Positions 1 to 9,529 are shown, counted from the stretch's first letter. The stretch: 64,000 bases of DNA from Vibrio toranzoniae (GCF_024347655.1 NZ_AP025515.1:1240001-1304000), one strand, 5' to 3'. Numbers and translations: made by a program. Notes: generated by a model from the sequence alone, not told the origin.

Positions 1-38
1 CTGTCTCTTAGACGCTTTAGTCTAGACCCTGAATTTAA

Positions 39-66
39 AAGCCGAGCGTTATGCTCGGCTTTTTTG
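39..66 (+). terminator. intrinsic terminator of the gene upstream of the window
   Basis: A GCCGAGC/GCTCGGC stem with a five-base loop is followed by a run of T. It ends a transcript entering from the left, whose gene is outside the window. Confidence 0.8.
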
Positions 67-375
67 TGTCCGAAAATTTAGGTTCTCATCGGTTTTATCT
101 CATTGAACTGCTTAATATCAATCGTAGTAAATTACGGGTCAACCCGCTTGTTAAAGAGGTCGATAATTTCGTTAGCTTATTGATTTTTTATTCAACTATT
201 TTTTAATTTCATTCTCGAAATAAATAAACTGATGATAAAGATCAACTTAATTGTGTTCATTTGATGATTTTTTAAAAACAAAAGTTGAAAGATTCAAAAA
301 TTATTGAATAATGGGCTTAACTAAAATTGAAGTAAACACTTCATCCAATTCGTAATAAAACAGGATCCATATCCA
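67..375. other. ackA upstream region
   Basis: AT-rich non-coding stretch of about 300 bases between the terminator and ackA. It should hold the ackA promoter, but I see no hexamer pair convincing enough to place it. The start codon at 376 is preceded by AGGATCC, which gives a short purine-rich ribosome binding site. Confidence 0.5.
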
Positions 376-1578
376 ATGTCTAATTCGTTTGTTCTGGTTA
401 TTAACTCGGGTAGTTCATCCCTAAAATTTGCTGTCATTAACTCTGTTTCTGGTGAAGCAGTCTTAAGTGGCTTAGGGGAGTGTTTTGGTCTTGAAGATGC
501 TCGTATGAGCTGGAAATATCAAGGCGAGAAAACTGAGATTGCCATTCAAGGTGAAGATAACCACCACAAAATTGCCATTGGTAAATTGGTTGGTCTAATG
601 GAAGAGTTGGGCTTCACTGCTGATATCGTGGCGATTGGTCACCGTATCGTTCACGGTGGTGAGAAGTTCACTCAAACTGTTCGTATTACTGAAGAAGTAA
701 CGAATGAAATTGAAAGTCTATCAGACCTAGCACCACTTCATAATCCTGCTGGTGCTATTGGCATCCGTGCTGCGATTGAAGCTTTCCCTTCTCTACCTCA
801 ATTTGCGGTATTTGATACGGCTTTCCACCAAACAATGCCACAACGCGCATTTACTGGTGCAATAGCAAAAGAACTGTACACAGATTTCGGTGTGCGCCGT
901 TACGGTTTCCACGGTACTAGCCACTACTTCGTTAGCCGTGAAGCTTCAAAAATGCTAAATAAACCAGTTGAAGAATCTAGTTTCATCTCTGTTCACTTAG
1001 GTAACGGCGCATCTGTATGTGCAATCAAAGACGGTAGCAGCGTTGATACTTCTATGGGCTTCACACCACTTTCTGGGCTAATGATGGGCACACGTTGTGG
1101 TGACCTAGACCCAGGTATTATCGAATATCTACTGAAGAAAGGTTGGTCACAAGAACAAGTATTCAACTCTCTAAACAAGGAGTCTGGCTTTCTAGGCGTG
1201 TCTGGCCTAACGAGTGATGCTCGTGGCATTATAGAAGCCATGGAGGAGGGACATGAGGGTGCTAAGCTTGCATTTGAGGTATTTACCTACCGTGTAGCGA
1301 AGTACGTTGCATCTTACCTTGCAGCGCTAGATTCTCTAGACGGCATCATCTTCACAGGCGGCATCGGAGAGAACTCTCTACCAATTCGTCGCGAGATCCT
1401 AAATAACCTTAAGATTCTTGGTTTTATTGAAGACGTTGTGGGTAATGAAGCAGCTCGCTTCGGTTCTGACGGCATCATTGCTAAGTCGGAAATGCTAGGT
1501 GCAGTAGCAATGGTTATTCCTACCAACGAAGAGTTTGTAATAGTATCGCAATCTATGGAGCTGTTAAGGCAGCAATGA
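376..1578 (+). CDS. ackA: acetate kinase, 3' end supplied by the integrated element
   Basis: Acetate kinase converts ATP and acetate to ADP and acetyl phosphate in the cytosol, in the Pta-AckA overflow and acetate assimilation pathway. The 400-residue length is normal. The N-terminal phosphate motif (VINSGSSSLKF), the GHRIVHGG block, the FDTAFH motif, the YGFHGTSH block and the late GGIGENS motif are all visible. No pta is adjacent, so this may be the second acetate kinase that many Vibrio carry (inference). The last 17 codons lie inside the 31-kb element: the reading frame crosses attL near 1525 and ends with element-encoded ELLRQQ. The native ending, closing in QSVELL, is found at 32540-32582. 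The enzyme is therefore probably functional after integration. Confidence 0.96.
   Translation: MSNSFVLVINSGSSSLKFAVINSVSGEAVLSGLGECFGLEDARMSWKYQGEKTEIAIQGEDNHHKIAIGKLVGLMEELGFTADIVAIGHRIVHGGEKFTQTVRITEEVTNEIESLSDLAPLHNPAGAIGIRAAIEAFPSLPQFAVFDTAFHQTMPQRAFTGAIAKELYTDFGVRRYGFHGTSHYFVSREASKMLNKPVEESSFISVHLGNGASVCAIKDGSSVDTSMGFTPLSGLMMGTRCGDLDPGIIEYLLKKGWSQEQVFNSLNKESGFLGVSGLTSDARGIIEAMEEGHEGAKLAFEVFTYRVAKYVASYLAALDSLDGIIFTGGIGENSLPIRREILNNLKILGFIEDVVGNEAARFGSDGIIAKSEMLGAVAMVIPTNEEFVIVSQSMELLRQQ
1522..1550 (+). other. attL, left junction of the serine-recombinase element
   Basis: The string ACCAA at 1522-1526 is repeated at 32535-32539, and in both copies it lies at the PTNEEF codons of ackA. To its right, at 1541-1550, is TAGTATCGCA, the exact inverse of TGCGATACTA at 32514-32523. 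Rejoining the element ends puts these arms 30 bp apart, with the AA at 1525-1526 exactly central. That is the expected symmetry of a large serine recombinase attP with a two-base crossover. Confidence 0.85.
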
Positions 1579-1597
1579 TTCACCAATAATTTCTTCA

Positions 1598-1630
1598 GGG
1601 CCGACATTTTGTGTTGGCCTTTTTCTTTTA
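1598..1630 (+). terminator. element-borne terminator for ackA
   Basis: A GGCCGACA/TGTTGGCC stem followed by a T-rich tract lies 20 bases after the ackA stop. It is inside the element, so the element brings both a coding tail and a terminator. The native ackA terminator has a different stem and is at 32621-32646. Confidence 0.8.
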
Positions 1631-1755
1631 TAATCATATGTATAAGTCACATAACTTATCTGGATTTTATATTAAACCTGTTTGGGCAGTATGTTTTGCA
1701 ATAGCCTCCCCTATATGATATCTAGTATGGATTGTATTGCATGAGGTGGTTGGGG

Positions 1756-3558
1756 ATGATTCATCCAAAGGAACAATTGGACGCTTACATCTATTCGCGT
1801 GTGAGTAAAGATGTACAAGTCCAAGGGGACGGTATCCGTCGTCAGATCGATGGGGCTATTCGTTTTGTAGAGAGCAAGAACAAGGAGAATTTACAGAACG
1901 GTTTACCAACTTACGCCATAGCGGACGAATTTATTACTGATAGAGGACTATCAGCATACAAAGGTTTCAATACCGCAGCGAACGGTGGTCTCGGCGCATT
2001 TCTTGAAGCTGCAAGAAAAGGAGATATAAAACGCGGATCACTTCTCGTTGTGGAGGCAGTAGATCGCATCAGTCGGATGCCTGCTGACGAGTCTCGGAAA
2101 ACGTTCAGTCTTTTCAAAGAGTATGGTATTGACGTAGCTATCGTGAAATTTGGCATAATCATTAAGCATAGTGAGAGTACAACACTTGAGAATGATTTAT
2201 TGATTACAGCGGCAATTCACTTAGCGCACATGGAAAGCCAGCAAAAATCTAATCGAATCAATGATTACTTCGAAAATAAGCGAATGAAAGAGAAAGAAGG
2301 GGGGGAAAAGCGTACCTCAATTTGCCCTTCTTGGATGAAGTTATCTGAAGATAAGAGGTCATTTGAACTTATACCTGATCGCGAAAGAGTAATGAAGCGC
2401 ATCATAAACATGAAGTTAGATGGACTGGGCTGTCATAGGATTGCTAGTACCCTGAATAGTGAAGGTGTTCCGTACTTTAATGGAAAAACTTGGTCAACGG
2501 AAATAGTGCGTAAGTACTGTAAAATGATTCAGTTGTATGGTGCGTTTCAACGCGTTAAACATGTTCGTACTGATGCTGGAACTAAGAAACAGCCATGGGG
2601 AGATATTGAGCAAAATTATTACCCAGCGATTATTGATGAACAAACGTTCCTTCGCCTCAAAAAATCATTTAAGAGATCTGGCGGGCGGCAAACTGGTGCG
2701 TTTAGTAATCTGTTCAGTAAGTTGCTCTTCTGTCCACAGTGTGGTTCCTCTATGAGCTATTACAAACCCAACAGAGGTAGAAAGAAAGTAAGATGTCGAA
2801 AACAAATCGATAACCAAGGCTGCACGCAAAGAGCGCTTAATTATGAAGAGATAGAAACTAGACTTGTTAAAGCTCTAGCTGGTCTAGACTACGCTAAAAT
2901 CAATGACAGTAGTTTTACTGACTTAAGCGCGGAATTAAGCAGCCTAGAAGCTAATATAGCGGAGCTTAACGAGAATGTTGAGGTCGTCACCAAACAGCTG
3001 ATGGAAAATACAAACCCACGTTTATACTCTATTCTTACAGATAAGCTCACCAAGTTAGATGATGAAATTCATAGTGAGAAAGCTAAGTTTGATGAGCTGT
3101 CCATTCTACACAGAAACTACGATACAACTATCATTAATAGCTTGAAGCTTGATAATAACGAAGATAGAGAGCGTTATAACAACTTTGTGAAGCAATTTGT
3201 GAAGTACATTATTTGCACTGATGAAGAGCAAGGTGGCTCTTTAAGAGTTGTCTTCAAAGCCGACGCCATCGGAGAGTTACCATTTAGTTTTAGTGATGAG
3301 AAAAATGATAAAGCCGTGAGTGAGGTGTTTACTGCTAATCGTTCTATCAGTGATACTCAAGCAGTACGCTCAATCAATCTGGATAAATCATCGGGTATGT
3401 ACCTCCCATTACTTAAAGAGATTACTGATGTTAAGCAACCGAACGATTTATCAGACTCCAGAGAACTTATCCGATACATGCACGCGGTGCGTATGGCTGT
3501 TAAAAGAAATCCTAGTAAGTGGAAAGAGATAGCTGAACAAGCCAAGTTGAGATATTAA
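1756..3558 (+). CDS. large serine recombinase (integrase of the element)
   Basis: Site-specific integrase that would recombine attP with the attB inside ackA. The N-terminal resolvase domain has YSRVS, with the catalytic serine at about residue 17. The domain continues through RISRMP and HMESQQKSNR. A recombinase domain follows (GLGCHRIASTLN...GVPYFNGKTWS). A zinc ribbon has CPQC near residue 325 and later paired cysteines. A coiled-coil stretch and a basic C-terminus complete the 600 residues, a normal length for the family. I chose the ATG at 1756 because GAGGTGG lies just upstream; TTG at 1732 and ATG at 1741 are alternatives. It is the first gene inside attL, as usual for such integrases. 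No obvious directionality factor is adjacent. Confidence 0.95.
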   Translation: MIHPKEQLDAYIYSRVSKDVQVQGDGIRRQIDGAIRFVESKNKENLQNGLPTYAIADEFITDRGLSAYKGFNTAANGGLGAFLEAARKGDIKRGSLLVVEAVDRISRMPADESRKTFSLFKEYGIDVAIVKFGIIIKHSESTTLENDLLITAAIHLAHMESQQKSNRINDYFENKRMKEKEGGEKRTSICPSWMKLSEDKRSFELIPDRERVMKRIINMKLDGLGCHRIASTLNSEGVPYFNGKTWSTEIVRKYCKMIQLYGAFQRVKHVRTDAGTKKQPWGDIEQNYYPAIIDEQTFLRLKKSFKRSGGRQTGAFSNLFSKLLFCPQCGSSMSYYKPNRGRKKVRCRKQIDNQGCTQRALNYEEIETRLVKALAGLDYAKINDSSFTDLSAELSSLEANIAELNENVEVVTKQLMENTNPRLYSILTDKLTKLDDEIHSEKAKFDELSILHRNYDTTIINSLKLDNNEDRERYNNFVKQFVKYIICTDEEQGGSLRVVFKADAIGELPFSFSDEKNDKAVSEVFTANRSISDTQAVRSINLDKSSGMYLPLLKEITDVKQPNDLSDSRELIRYMHAVRMAVKRNPSKWKEIAEQAKLRY

Positions 3559-4453
3559 GGAATTGGCCAGTAAGTCCACAACACATTCACTAATTGCAAA
3601 AACAGTCAATAAACATAAATAGGTTGGTATTTAGATATCTGTGTCATTTCAGTATGTGATGTACATAATAGGAATGACACATGATCAAAGCCTATTGAGG
3701 TCAAATCGTGAGTGTTCACCAAGCCCTATTTCCAACAAAAATTCGACTTCGCGCAACTGCTCCGCTTTTGACTATTGAGTGATCGTTTTGGTCTTCATTA
3801 TAGGAGCATGACTAGAAAAAATCTTTCAAATACCAAGACTCACCACCTAAAGTCTACGGCTTGAATGAGGTTGAGGTGCTTATTGATTAGCTGTGGGAAC
3901 AATCTCTATTAATTGTTGTATGCTAAAATTACATTGGATTTATATTCTAAATAAATTACCCATTAATTAATAGTAAGTAATGGATACTTAATCTTCATAT
4001 TATCATAATTACAGAATACTTATACTGTGAGAACAAGTTTTTATATGACTACTTAAGGTTTAAGATTTATATTGATAGTCTACTTACCTGGAAAGTAATA
4101 TATTAATTAAAATCTTCGATGTTATTGATTTCTATATGATTATTAAACCATCCTAATTATTGGTCTTTGATCTGTGTCATTTGGATTAAAATTATTTCTA
4201 TTAAAAGTAAAATATAAGTTGAATTTAATATAAATATAAATTAATAATATAAAAAATGAAATTTTAAGCAAGCTGTGTCTGCGCGTTTATTTGTTCCAAA
4301 TAAAACTCCGACAAATACTCCGCCCATTCAGGTTGGTTGCACTAACCCCCTTCGGTGTTAGCGCTGGTTTATCATATGCTGTAAGTCTTAGATCGTAATA
4401 ACCATATCTAATTATTTGAGAGGTGAGTCTAAATACAACAAAAGGTAATAATT
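3559..4453. other. AT-rich intergenic region with candidate oriT
   Basis: About 900 bases with no supportable gene. It is very AT-rich from 3900 to 4260. The last 130 bases before mobC are less AT-rich and contain the inverted repeat described as a candidate oriT. The rest shows no recognised structure. Confidence 0.5.
4339..4363 (+). other. oriT: candidate origin of transfer (oriT)
   Basis: An imperfect inverted repeat, GCACTAAC and GTTAGCGC around a C-rich/TTCGGT loop, lies 91 bases upstream of the mobC-mobA pair. oriT sites of mobilizable elements are commonly hairpins directly upstream of the accessory mobilization gene. The nic site cannot be assigned from sequence alone. Confidence 0.4.
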
Positions 4454-4993
4454 ATGAAAAACGATATATTAGATATTCTAAGGGATGTAGGGGCAGAGGA
4501 CTTTAGAGCTATTGAAGCTGCCATAAAGACAGTAAAAAAAGAGAAATACAAAGCTCGTAAAGAACCTGCTGATTTGCAGATTAAATCAGTAAAGACAAAT
4601 CTCACTGAAAAAGAATATCAAGAACTAGTTAACAAGCAATGCATAGCTGGTTATTCAAAGCTTTCAGCATTTACTCGTGACATCATCAATAATGCTGTAA
4701 AAGTCAAACCCATCATTCTAGAGGCATCTAAAGAGTTCTTCACAGAAACTTCAGAACTCACTGAACACATTAAAACAATTGCCAACGATATTGATAATAG
4801 TAAATCTCTCACAAGAGATGAAATAGAAAGTACTCTTGTTGTACTAGCAGGATTATTAAGAGAGTTTCAAGCCACTCGTCACTTGCTAGTGAATAGCTTT
4901 ACTCTAGAAGTGGCTTATGAAATAGCAAAACAGCATTTAAATGAAGACAAGCTTTTTCAGCTATTGAAAGAAATTAATGGGTTCAAGTCATGA
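4454..4993 (+). CDS. mobC: MobC-like relaxosome accessory protein
   Basis: A 179-residue cytosolic protein predicted to bind oriT and help the relaxase nick DNA. The central segment from about residue 43 (VKTNLTEKEYQELVNKQ...) to IINNA is the ribbon-helix-helix pattern of MobC proteins: a beta strand, then a helix with an E-Y-x-x-L motif, then a second helix. The C-terminal half is helical, without recognised motifs. Its stop overlaps the relaxase start in an ATGA, showing translational coupling and supporting the assignment. The exact family is uncertain because similarity is limited to the RHH segment. Confidence 0.7.
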   Translation: MKNDILDILRDVGAEDFRAIEAAIKTVKKEKYKARKEPADLQIKSVKTNLTEKEYQELVNKQCIAGYSKLSAFTRDIINNAVKVKPIILEASKEFFTETSELTEHIKTIANDIDNSKSLTRDEIESTLVVLAGLLREFQATRHLLVNSFTLEVAYEIAKQHLNEDKLFQLLKEINGFKS

Positions 4994-6393
4994 TCTATAA
5001 GGAACCTGAACAAAAAGGCGGTAAACACACAGATCAAACCGCAAATGCTCTCATAAAGTATGTTGCTGGTGACGATGAACGAGTGGCTAAATATTTAGTA
5101 AATTATGGTGCAGGAGCCACTAAAGTCGCTGGTGCATTAACAGAATTTATTTATGCAAATAATATTATAAATATCCCTGTAAATGCTAAAAACGCACTAG
5201 GGGAGATGTTAGATATGTCACTTGCGATAAGGGAGATGCAAGAATCTATAAGGCTTAACCCAAGTGCTAAACAGCAGTTTAAGCACATGATAGTTAGCCT
5301 CGATACAAATGAAAGCTTAACTAATCCACAATGGTGTAAAACAGCTAAAAATTTGATGAGCCGTTTGGGTTATGCAAATTGTAGATATATTGTCTTTAAA
5401 CATAATGATACCGACCAAGAACATATACATATAATCACATCTACCATCGATATAGTGACAAGAAAGCGCATCAAAGACTCTTATAGCAAGATACGAGCAC
5501 AAAAAGTAATGAGGGAGCTAGAGATAGAGTTTGGTCTGCGCCAATTAGTAAGTAGTAATGAGATTGGTTACGATACCGATGCTGCTATTAATGACGCTAA
5601 AAAATTTAACAAAAAGGCTAAAATCGCTCGGCTAGTAAAAACAGGTATCAATAAGTTAAAGCCTGGTTCTAATCTTGCAGAGTTTGTCACTGCTGTTGAG
5701 TCAACACATTCAAGCCTCAAAGTAGAGCTACAAACAAAGAAGGGGATGGCGGTGGGTATAGTATTTAATCTCGACGGGGTTCGAATGTCTGCTTCCCAGT
5801 TAGGTGGAAATCGAAAATATACACTCGGAAAGCTTATTGGAAACGGTATTCTACATGACGCCTGTAAGGACCTGAGTAACTACGAAGAAGAACTTGAAAG
5901 AGCGGCTGCGCACGCTCAAGAACAATCAGATAATGCGTTTAGAGTTTATGAAAGTAAGCAAGATCAAGATATGAAGACTTATCTTGTGATGCTTTCTGTG
6001 AATGTTAGATATCGCAGGGAAGTGGAACGGTTAATAGATGACATGAAGTGGAATCTGAGAGCACGTAAAAGATTAAAAGGCGCTTCTGATGTCGTGTATG
6101 TCGTTGAGATGATTTCTACGCTTAAAGATGTTGAAATGGGTTTTGAAACTGTCATTGAAGCGCTTTTGTTGGATACGATTGATAAGGCATTTAGTTGCTT
6201 CACTAGGCGAAAAGCAATGGAAAATGTATTTGAAAATTTAAGTACAAAACACATTTCCGAGAGTGACTATAAGACTTTTATTGCTAGTGCTCATGTTGAG
6301 ATCTTACATCAGAATGATAAACCACAACGAAGGTCGGTGAACAAACTATTAGAACGTATCATTAGCCTTGTTAACAAAGATATAGAGAAGTAG
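4990..6393 (+). CDS. mobA: relaxase / mobilization nuclease (MobA-like)
   Basis: The relaxase should nick oriT and pilot the single strand into a conjugative pore supplied by a helper element. The diagnostic metal-binding motif is HNDTDQEHIHI at about residues 137-147, matching the HxDxxxxHxH motif III of MOB relaxases. The N-terminal KYVAGDDERVAKYLVNY segment fits the region that carries the catalytic residue, but I cannot assign the tyrosine with certainty. The C-terminal 200 residues are helical and lysine-rich, with no helicase or primase motifs. The length of 467 is typical of mobilizable rather than self-transmissible systems. No type IV secretion or coupling protein genes occur in the element, so it depends on a helper. 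Confidence 0.85.
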   Translation: MIYKEPEQKGGKHTDQTANALIKYVAGDDERVAKYLVNYGAGATKVAGALTEFIYANNIINIPVNAKNALGEMLDMSLAIREMQESIRLNPSAKQQFKHMIVSLDTNESLTNPQWCKTAKNLMSRLGYANCRYIVFKHNDTDQEHIHIITSTIDIVTRKRIKDSYSKIRAQKVMRELEIEFGLRQLVSSNEIGYDTDAAINDAKKFNKKAKIARLVKTGINKLKPGSNLAEFVTAVESTHSSLKVELQTKKGMAVGIVFNLDGVRMSASQLGGNRKYTLGKLIGNGILHDACKDLSNYEEELERAAAHAQEQSDNAFRVYESKQDQDMKTYLVMLSVNVRYRREVERLIDDMKWNLRARKRLKGASDVVYVVEMISTLKDVEMGFETVIEALLLDTIDKAFSCFTRRKAMENVFENLSTKHISESDYKTFIASAHVEILHQNDKPQRRSVNKLLERIISLVNKDIEK

Positions 6394-6687
6394 CCTAATA
6401 CTTATAGCTGTTATTAAATGTAGTCATATTACTTTCTATATATAACGCCCTAGTCATTATTTTTAATGTCTACCTAATGCTTAAAAATTAATGATTCGTC
6501 ATGGTTAATAAATTATTTATAAATTTTTTTCTGACGATAATAATTCAATATTAGTTCGTTTGTATTAGATAGATCTTGCGAATCAATATCTTAAAATTAT
6601 ATTTTTGGTAAATTTCAGTTTCTTTACTTATATTAATCTAACTGGTATCTTATATTAAAAGACAAGAATAATTTTCAAGGTTTAATT

Positions 6688-7455
6688 ATGGCCAATAACG
6701 CAGATGCAATTAATGTGGCAGTAGATAAAGAAAGATATAACAAAAATAATGATGGTATGTATTATACTCCGTATCGACATAGAAAAGGTATGACTCTTTA
6801 TCTTCGATTAAATATAAAGATAAATAATGAAGATTCTAGAAATAGATCTCCAATGACAATGGTGATTAATGTTGCTCAAAAACGTATTGATGAGTACCCC
6901 AAGTATACATTTGAAGAATTTGTAACTAACAATGCTTCTGAATGTGTGAAGTCGGGGGAGCACGAGATTACTAGAGGGGCCTATGAAAAATTTTTAGCCA
7001 AACATAAATACTATTACAGAATATATCATGAAGCAAAAATGAATGAATGTCGTGGTTACTTCGAGATTGACAGAGCGGGAATTAAGAAAGAGGCGGCAAA
7101 GATATCAAAGCCAGTGCATGACGTAGCAGATATTGTTGAAAAGCTTGCTCTAGATGGTATTTTGACTGCTGTAGAAGCACAAGATCTGTATCAGTCAATG
7201 TACAGAATTAAACAAGTATTAGACGCGTACGTTATGCCTGATATTCTCTTTCAGAATATGCTTTTCTATGATAAAAAATTAACTGATAAAATTAAGACTT
7301 ACAATCATTTATCTAACTTCAAAATTTCAAGTAAAGCAAATGCTGATCGTTTTATTAAACACATGAGTAAAATAGACAGTTTTGAAACTGGTAATAGAGT
7401 TAAAAAGTTAAGCACTGAAAGAAAGGTATTAGAGTCTTTGTGTCCCACTCTTTAA
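6688..7455 (+). CDS. hypothetical protein of the mobilization region
   Basis: A 255-residue protein that I do not recognise. It is hydrophilic and rich in Lys, Asn and Tyr, with no signal peptide or membrane segment. The N-terminal 60 residues look beta-rich and the remainder helical. The start is the ATG at 6688 after an AAGG motif. It follows mobA after an AT-rich gap of 294 bases and has the same AT-rich codon use as the mob genes, which suggests long residence together. A DNA-binding or plasmid-maintenance role is possible but unsupported. Confidence 0.6.
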   Translation: MANNADAINVAVDKERYNKNNDGMYYTPYRHRKGMTLYLRLNIKINNEDSRNRSPMTMVINVAQKRIDEYPKYTFEEFVTNNASECVKSGEHEITRGAYEKFLAKHKYYYRIYHEAKMNECRGYFEIDRAGIKKEAAKISKPVHDVADIVEKLALDGILTAVEAQDLYQSMYRIKQVLDAYVMPDILFQNMLFYDKKLTDKIKTYNHLSNFKISSKANADRFIKHMSKIDSFETGNRVKKLSTERKVLESLCPTL

Positions 7456-7611
7456 TAAACCTCATTGATATCTGCCAGATCAAAGATCTGGCTTTTTACA
7501 TTTTATGCGAATGTACATTTTGGAATCTAGAGGATGAATAGGATTGTTTTTCACAAAATGATGGATTATTATTAACTCATACTCTTCTGTCAACATGTAA
7601 TAGGGATGATT

Positions 7612-7809
7612 ATGAAGGATGATATTCATGAGCAGCTTGGCGTCAATAAGTCATTTCTTAACGAAACATTTGCAATGATCCGTATATCAAAAAATGGTGA
7701 AGTTTGGGTGCAATACCAAGATAAGATGGATATACCATCAGGCTCTAAAGCAATTAATATTACAGCTGATGTTCTTAAAATTATTGCGCTTTATAAAAGT
7801 AGTGAGTAA
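7612..7809 (+). CDS. small hypothetical protein
   Basis: About 65 residues, soluble, with no recognised domain. Two ATGs (7606 and 7612) are possible; AGGG upstream fits the second better. The central segment (MIRISKNGEVWVQYQDK) suggests a small beta-sheet fold. The size would suit an excisionase or a nucleoid-type protein, but nothing in the sequence proves it. It lies between the 255-residue protein and the COG4190-like regulator, on the same strand. Confidence 0.5.
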   Translation: MKDDIHEQLGVNKSFLNETFAMIRISKNGEVWVQYQDKMDIPSGSKAINITADVLKIIALYKSSE

Positions 7810-7939
7810 TAATAGTGCGGTTTAATGAAATTAGATTTAGATAATAAGGTTTGAGAAATCGACTGTAATTTATCATTATTATCACTGTTTTCTCTTTCCA
7901 TTAAAGGGAAGTATTATATTTTATAGATATGGATAGACT

Positions 7940-8311
7940 ATGAAAGCTCGAATTGGAATAGCCGATGAAGAACTAGTTCGTAAGTATATGTTGGATGTTT
8001 CAGCTGGTAAATTAAACCATGTAGAAAATTTTCCTCATTTGTGGTTTACATCATTAACGGATCTGGCCCAGGTTTTAACTAACGAAAATATTAAGCTTTT
8101 GTATATGATTTCTCGTGATAGAGCAAATAGTGTAAGGAAGTTATCTGAGATAACAAGTCGCAGTGTCGAAGAACTTTCGATTTCTATTGACGACCTTGCA
8201 TCTAAAGGTTTTGTTCGTATTGATAGGTGTGGAAACGAAGAGTGTCTTACAGCAATCTATACATCTTTTGTGATACTAGTGGGCAAAGAACTGGAAGAGC
8301 TGCTTCAATAG
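7940..8311 (+). CDS. COG4190-like winged-helix regulator (antitoxin type)
   Basis: A 123-residue protein. Its first half (KARIGIADEELVRKYML..., then LWFTSLTDLAQVL) matches the family of predicted regulators that often act as antitoxins. A winged helix follows (NIKLLYMISRDRANSVRKLSEITSRSVEELSISIDDLASKGFV), with the order recognition helix then wing, as in MarR-like folds. No toxin gene of the usual TumE type is found in the 130 bases upstream or in the damaged region downstream. It may be an orphan or a local regulator. The family call comes from recognition of the motif order. Confidence 0.7.
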   Translation: MKARIGIADEELVRKYMLDVSAGKLNHVENFPHLWFTSLTDLAQVLTNENIKLLYMISRDRANSVRKLSEITSRSVEELSISIDDLASKGFVRIDRCGNEECLTAIYTSFVILVGKELEELLQ

Positions 8312-9086
8312 CTACTTTGATACTAAAATCAAGCGCACTGATACTTTTTTTGTTGTTCCCAAGGCATAGAACAGAAATGGGGCATGCGAAGAGAAATGGC
8401 TAACTCCGCAATATACGACTAACTGGCGAGATATTATACTTAAAGTAACGTGCTAAGAGCTTAATTCGGGACATAGGTATTTTTATCATGCACATAACAC
8501 CGACGTGATTACGAGTTGCTAAGCTAGCTAAAACGAATGGCGATATTTCTGAGCCAAAAAAAGCTATTTACGACGTGGAAGAAAACTATTATCAAACTTG
8601 TTTCCTCAGTAAGGCTCAGTTTTAGTCCTAATTATCACGAAGCGAATCGATTCACGATGGCTTTACCGACACCACTGGTAGGGGGGCCGTGTAAACAGCT
8701 CCATCCATAATAACATGTTCCTGCTAAGGTTTAAATTTAGAATAACGAGCTGAACCTCGCACTAAAGGCTCCTCTAATATGAAGGGAATATCTTTGATTT
8801 GTGCCAAAATCGATCTCTTCTTCACGAGTGAAGTCTGCCATAGATTCAAATGTAAGTAACGTAGCATCAAAAAATAGAGCATTAAGAATAATAGGGAAGT
8901 TCTAGGGGCAGGATTTGCTTTTACAGCAATTAGATAATCTAATCAAAATTCTATAATTCCTGCTGCTACCGCTTGCCACTCACTTAGGGGATACGAATAA
9001 GCTGCTCGCGCAACCATCGAGTTGCTAACTCGATGATGATTGTGAGATAACTATCTAGTTATAGAGTTAGTTTTATTTATAGCATT
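8312..9086. other. gene-poor region, probably decayed sequence
   Basis: About 775 bases in which all six frames are broken. On the minus strand around 8650-8700 there is a P-loop-like string, GPPTSGVGK, followed by AIVNRF, flanked by stops; it may be a decayed ATPase remnant. A perfect 9-bp hairpin (CATCGAGTT/AACTCGATG) lies at about 9016-9036, downstream of hipB on the minus strand, without a T-run. No intact gene is supported. Confidence 0.4.
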
Positions 9087-9341
9087 TTACCAATCATCAG
9101 GGTCGCAAACTTTTACATGCTCACGACTTACAGCTTTGTGTTGAATATGTAGTTCAAGCTCTAGTGACGACAGCAGTCGCATCAGACTTTCGATACAGGA
9201 CGAGGCAGGATCACGTTCAAGTTTCGATACCGTTGTCTGTTTTAGGCCAACGATATCTCCGACCTTAGTTTGGTTCCGCCTTTGATTCCTGCGTACATCA
9301 CGCAAGTATATTCCTAGTTGCTTAGGACTAGTTATGAGCAT
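9087..9341 (-). CDS. hipB: HipB-like Cro/CI-type antitoxin and repressor
   Basis: An 84-residue helix-turn-helix protein of the HipB family. The HTH runs through QTKVGDIVGLKQTTVSKLER. The order SPKQLG at the N-terminus, SLMRLLSSLELEL in the dimer region and a terminal tryptophan (DPDDW) all match E. coli HipB, where the C-terminal Trp belongs to the unstructured tail. I chose the ATG at 9341 because GGAGG is correctly spaced before it; an ATG at 9353 would contain that site. Three palindromes just upstream are probable autoregulatory operators. A classic hipA should follow hipB, but the sequence downstream is decayed. The nearest kinase, a mini-HipA, is in a separate operon upstream. Confidence 0.85.
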   Translation of the reverse strand: MLITSPKQLGIYLRDVRRNQRRNQTKVGDIVGLKQTTVSKLERDPASSCIESLMRLLSSLELELHIQHKAVSREHVKVCDPDDW

Positions 9342-9360
9342 ATATACCTCCAATGTAAAT

Positions 9361-9434
9361 TAATCCCTATAGAGGATAATATCACGTTAACCCTTTGAGG
9401 GGTTAAAATTGATTTTACCCCCTCAAAGGGGTAA
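9361..9434 (-). promoter_or_regulatory. HipB-type operator array
   Basis: Three inverted repeats lie in 74 bases upstream of hipB. TTACCCC-N6-GGGGTAA is at 9415-9434 and TAACCC-N6-GGGTTA at 9388-9405, and both stems are perfect. A weaker TAATCC...GGATAA is at 9361-9379. The pattern of five-base arms separated by eight bases (TACCC-N8-GGGTA) mirrors the TATCC-N8-GGATA operators of E. coli hipBA. This supports autoregulation by the adjacent HipB. Confidence 0.7.
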
Positions 9435-9529
9435 TAAGTTTAGAAAATGTTTAGTACTTTCAAACACACCTTTGGACAATTTCGTGTTACAAATTTCCTT
9501 AGATAAGTGTTTTATGGGTTATGTAAAGA

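Noticed and set aside
8640-8700. P-loop-like string on the minus strand
   Set aside because: It is flanked by stop codons in all frames and cannot be tied to a family; recorded only as decayed sequence.
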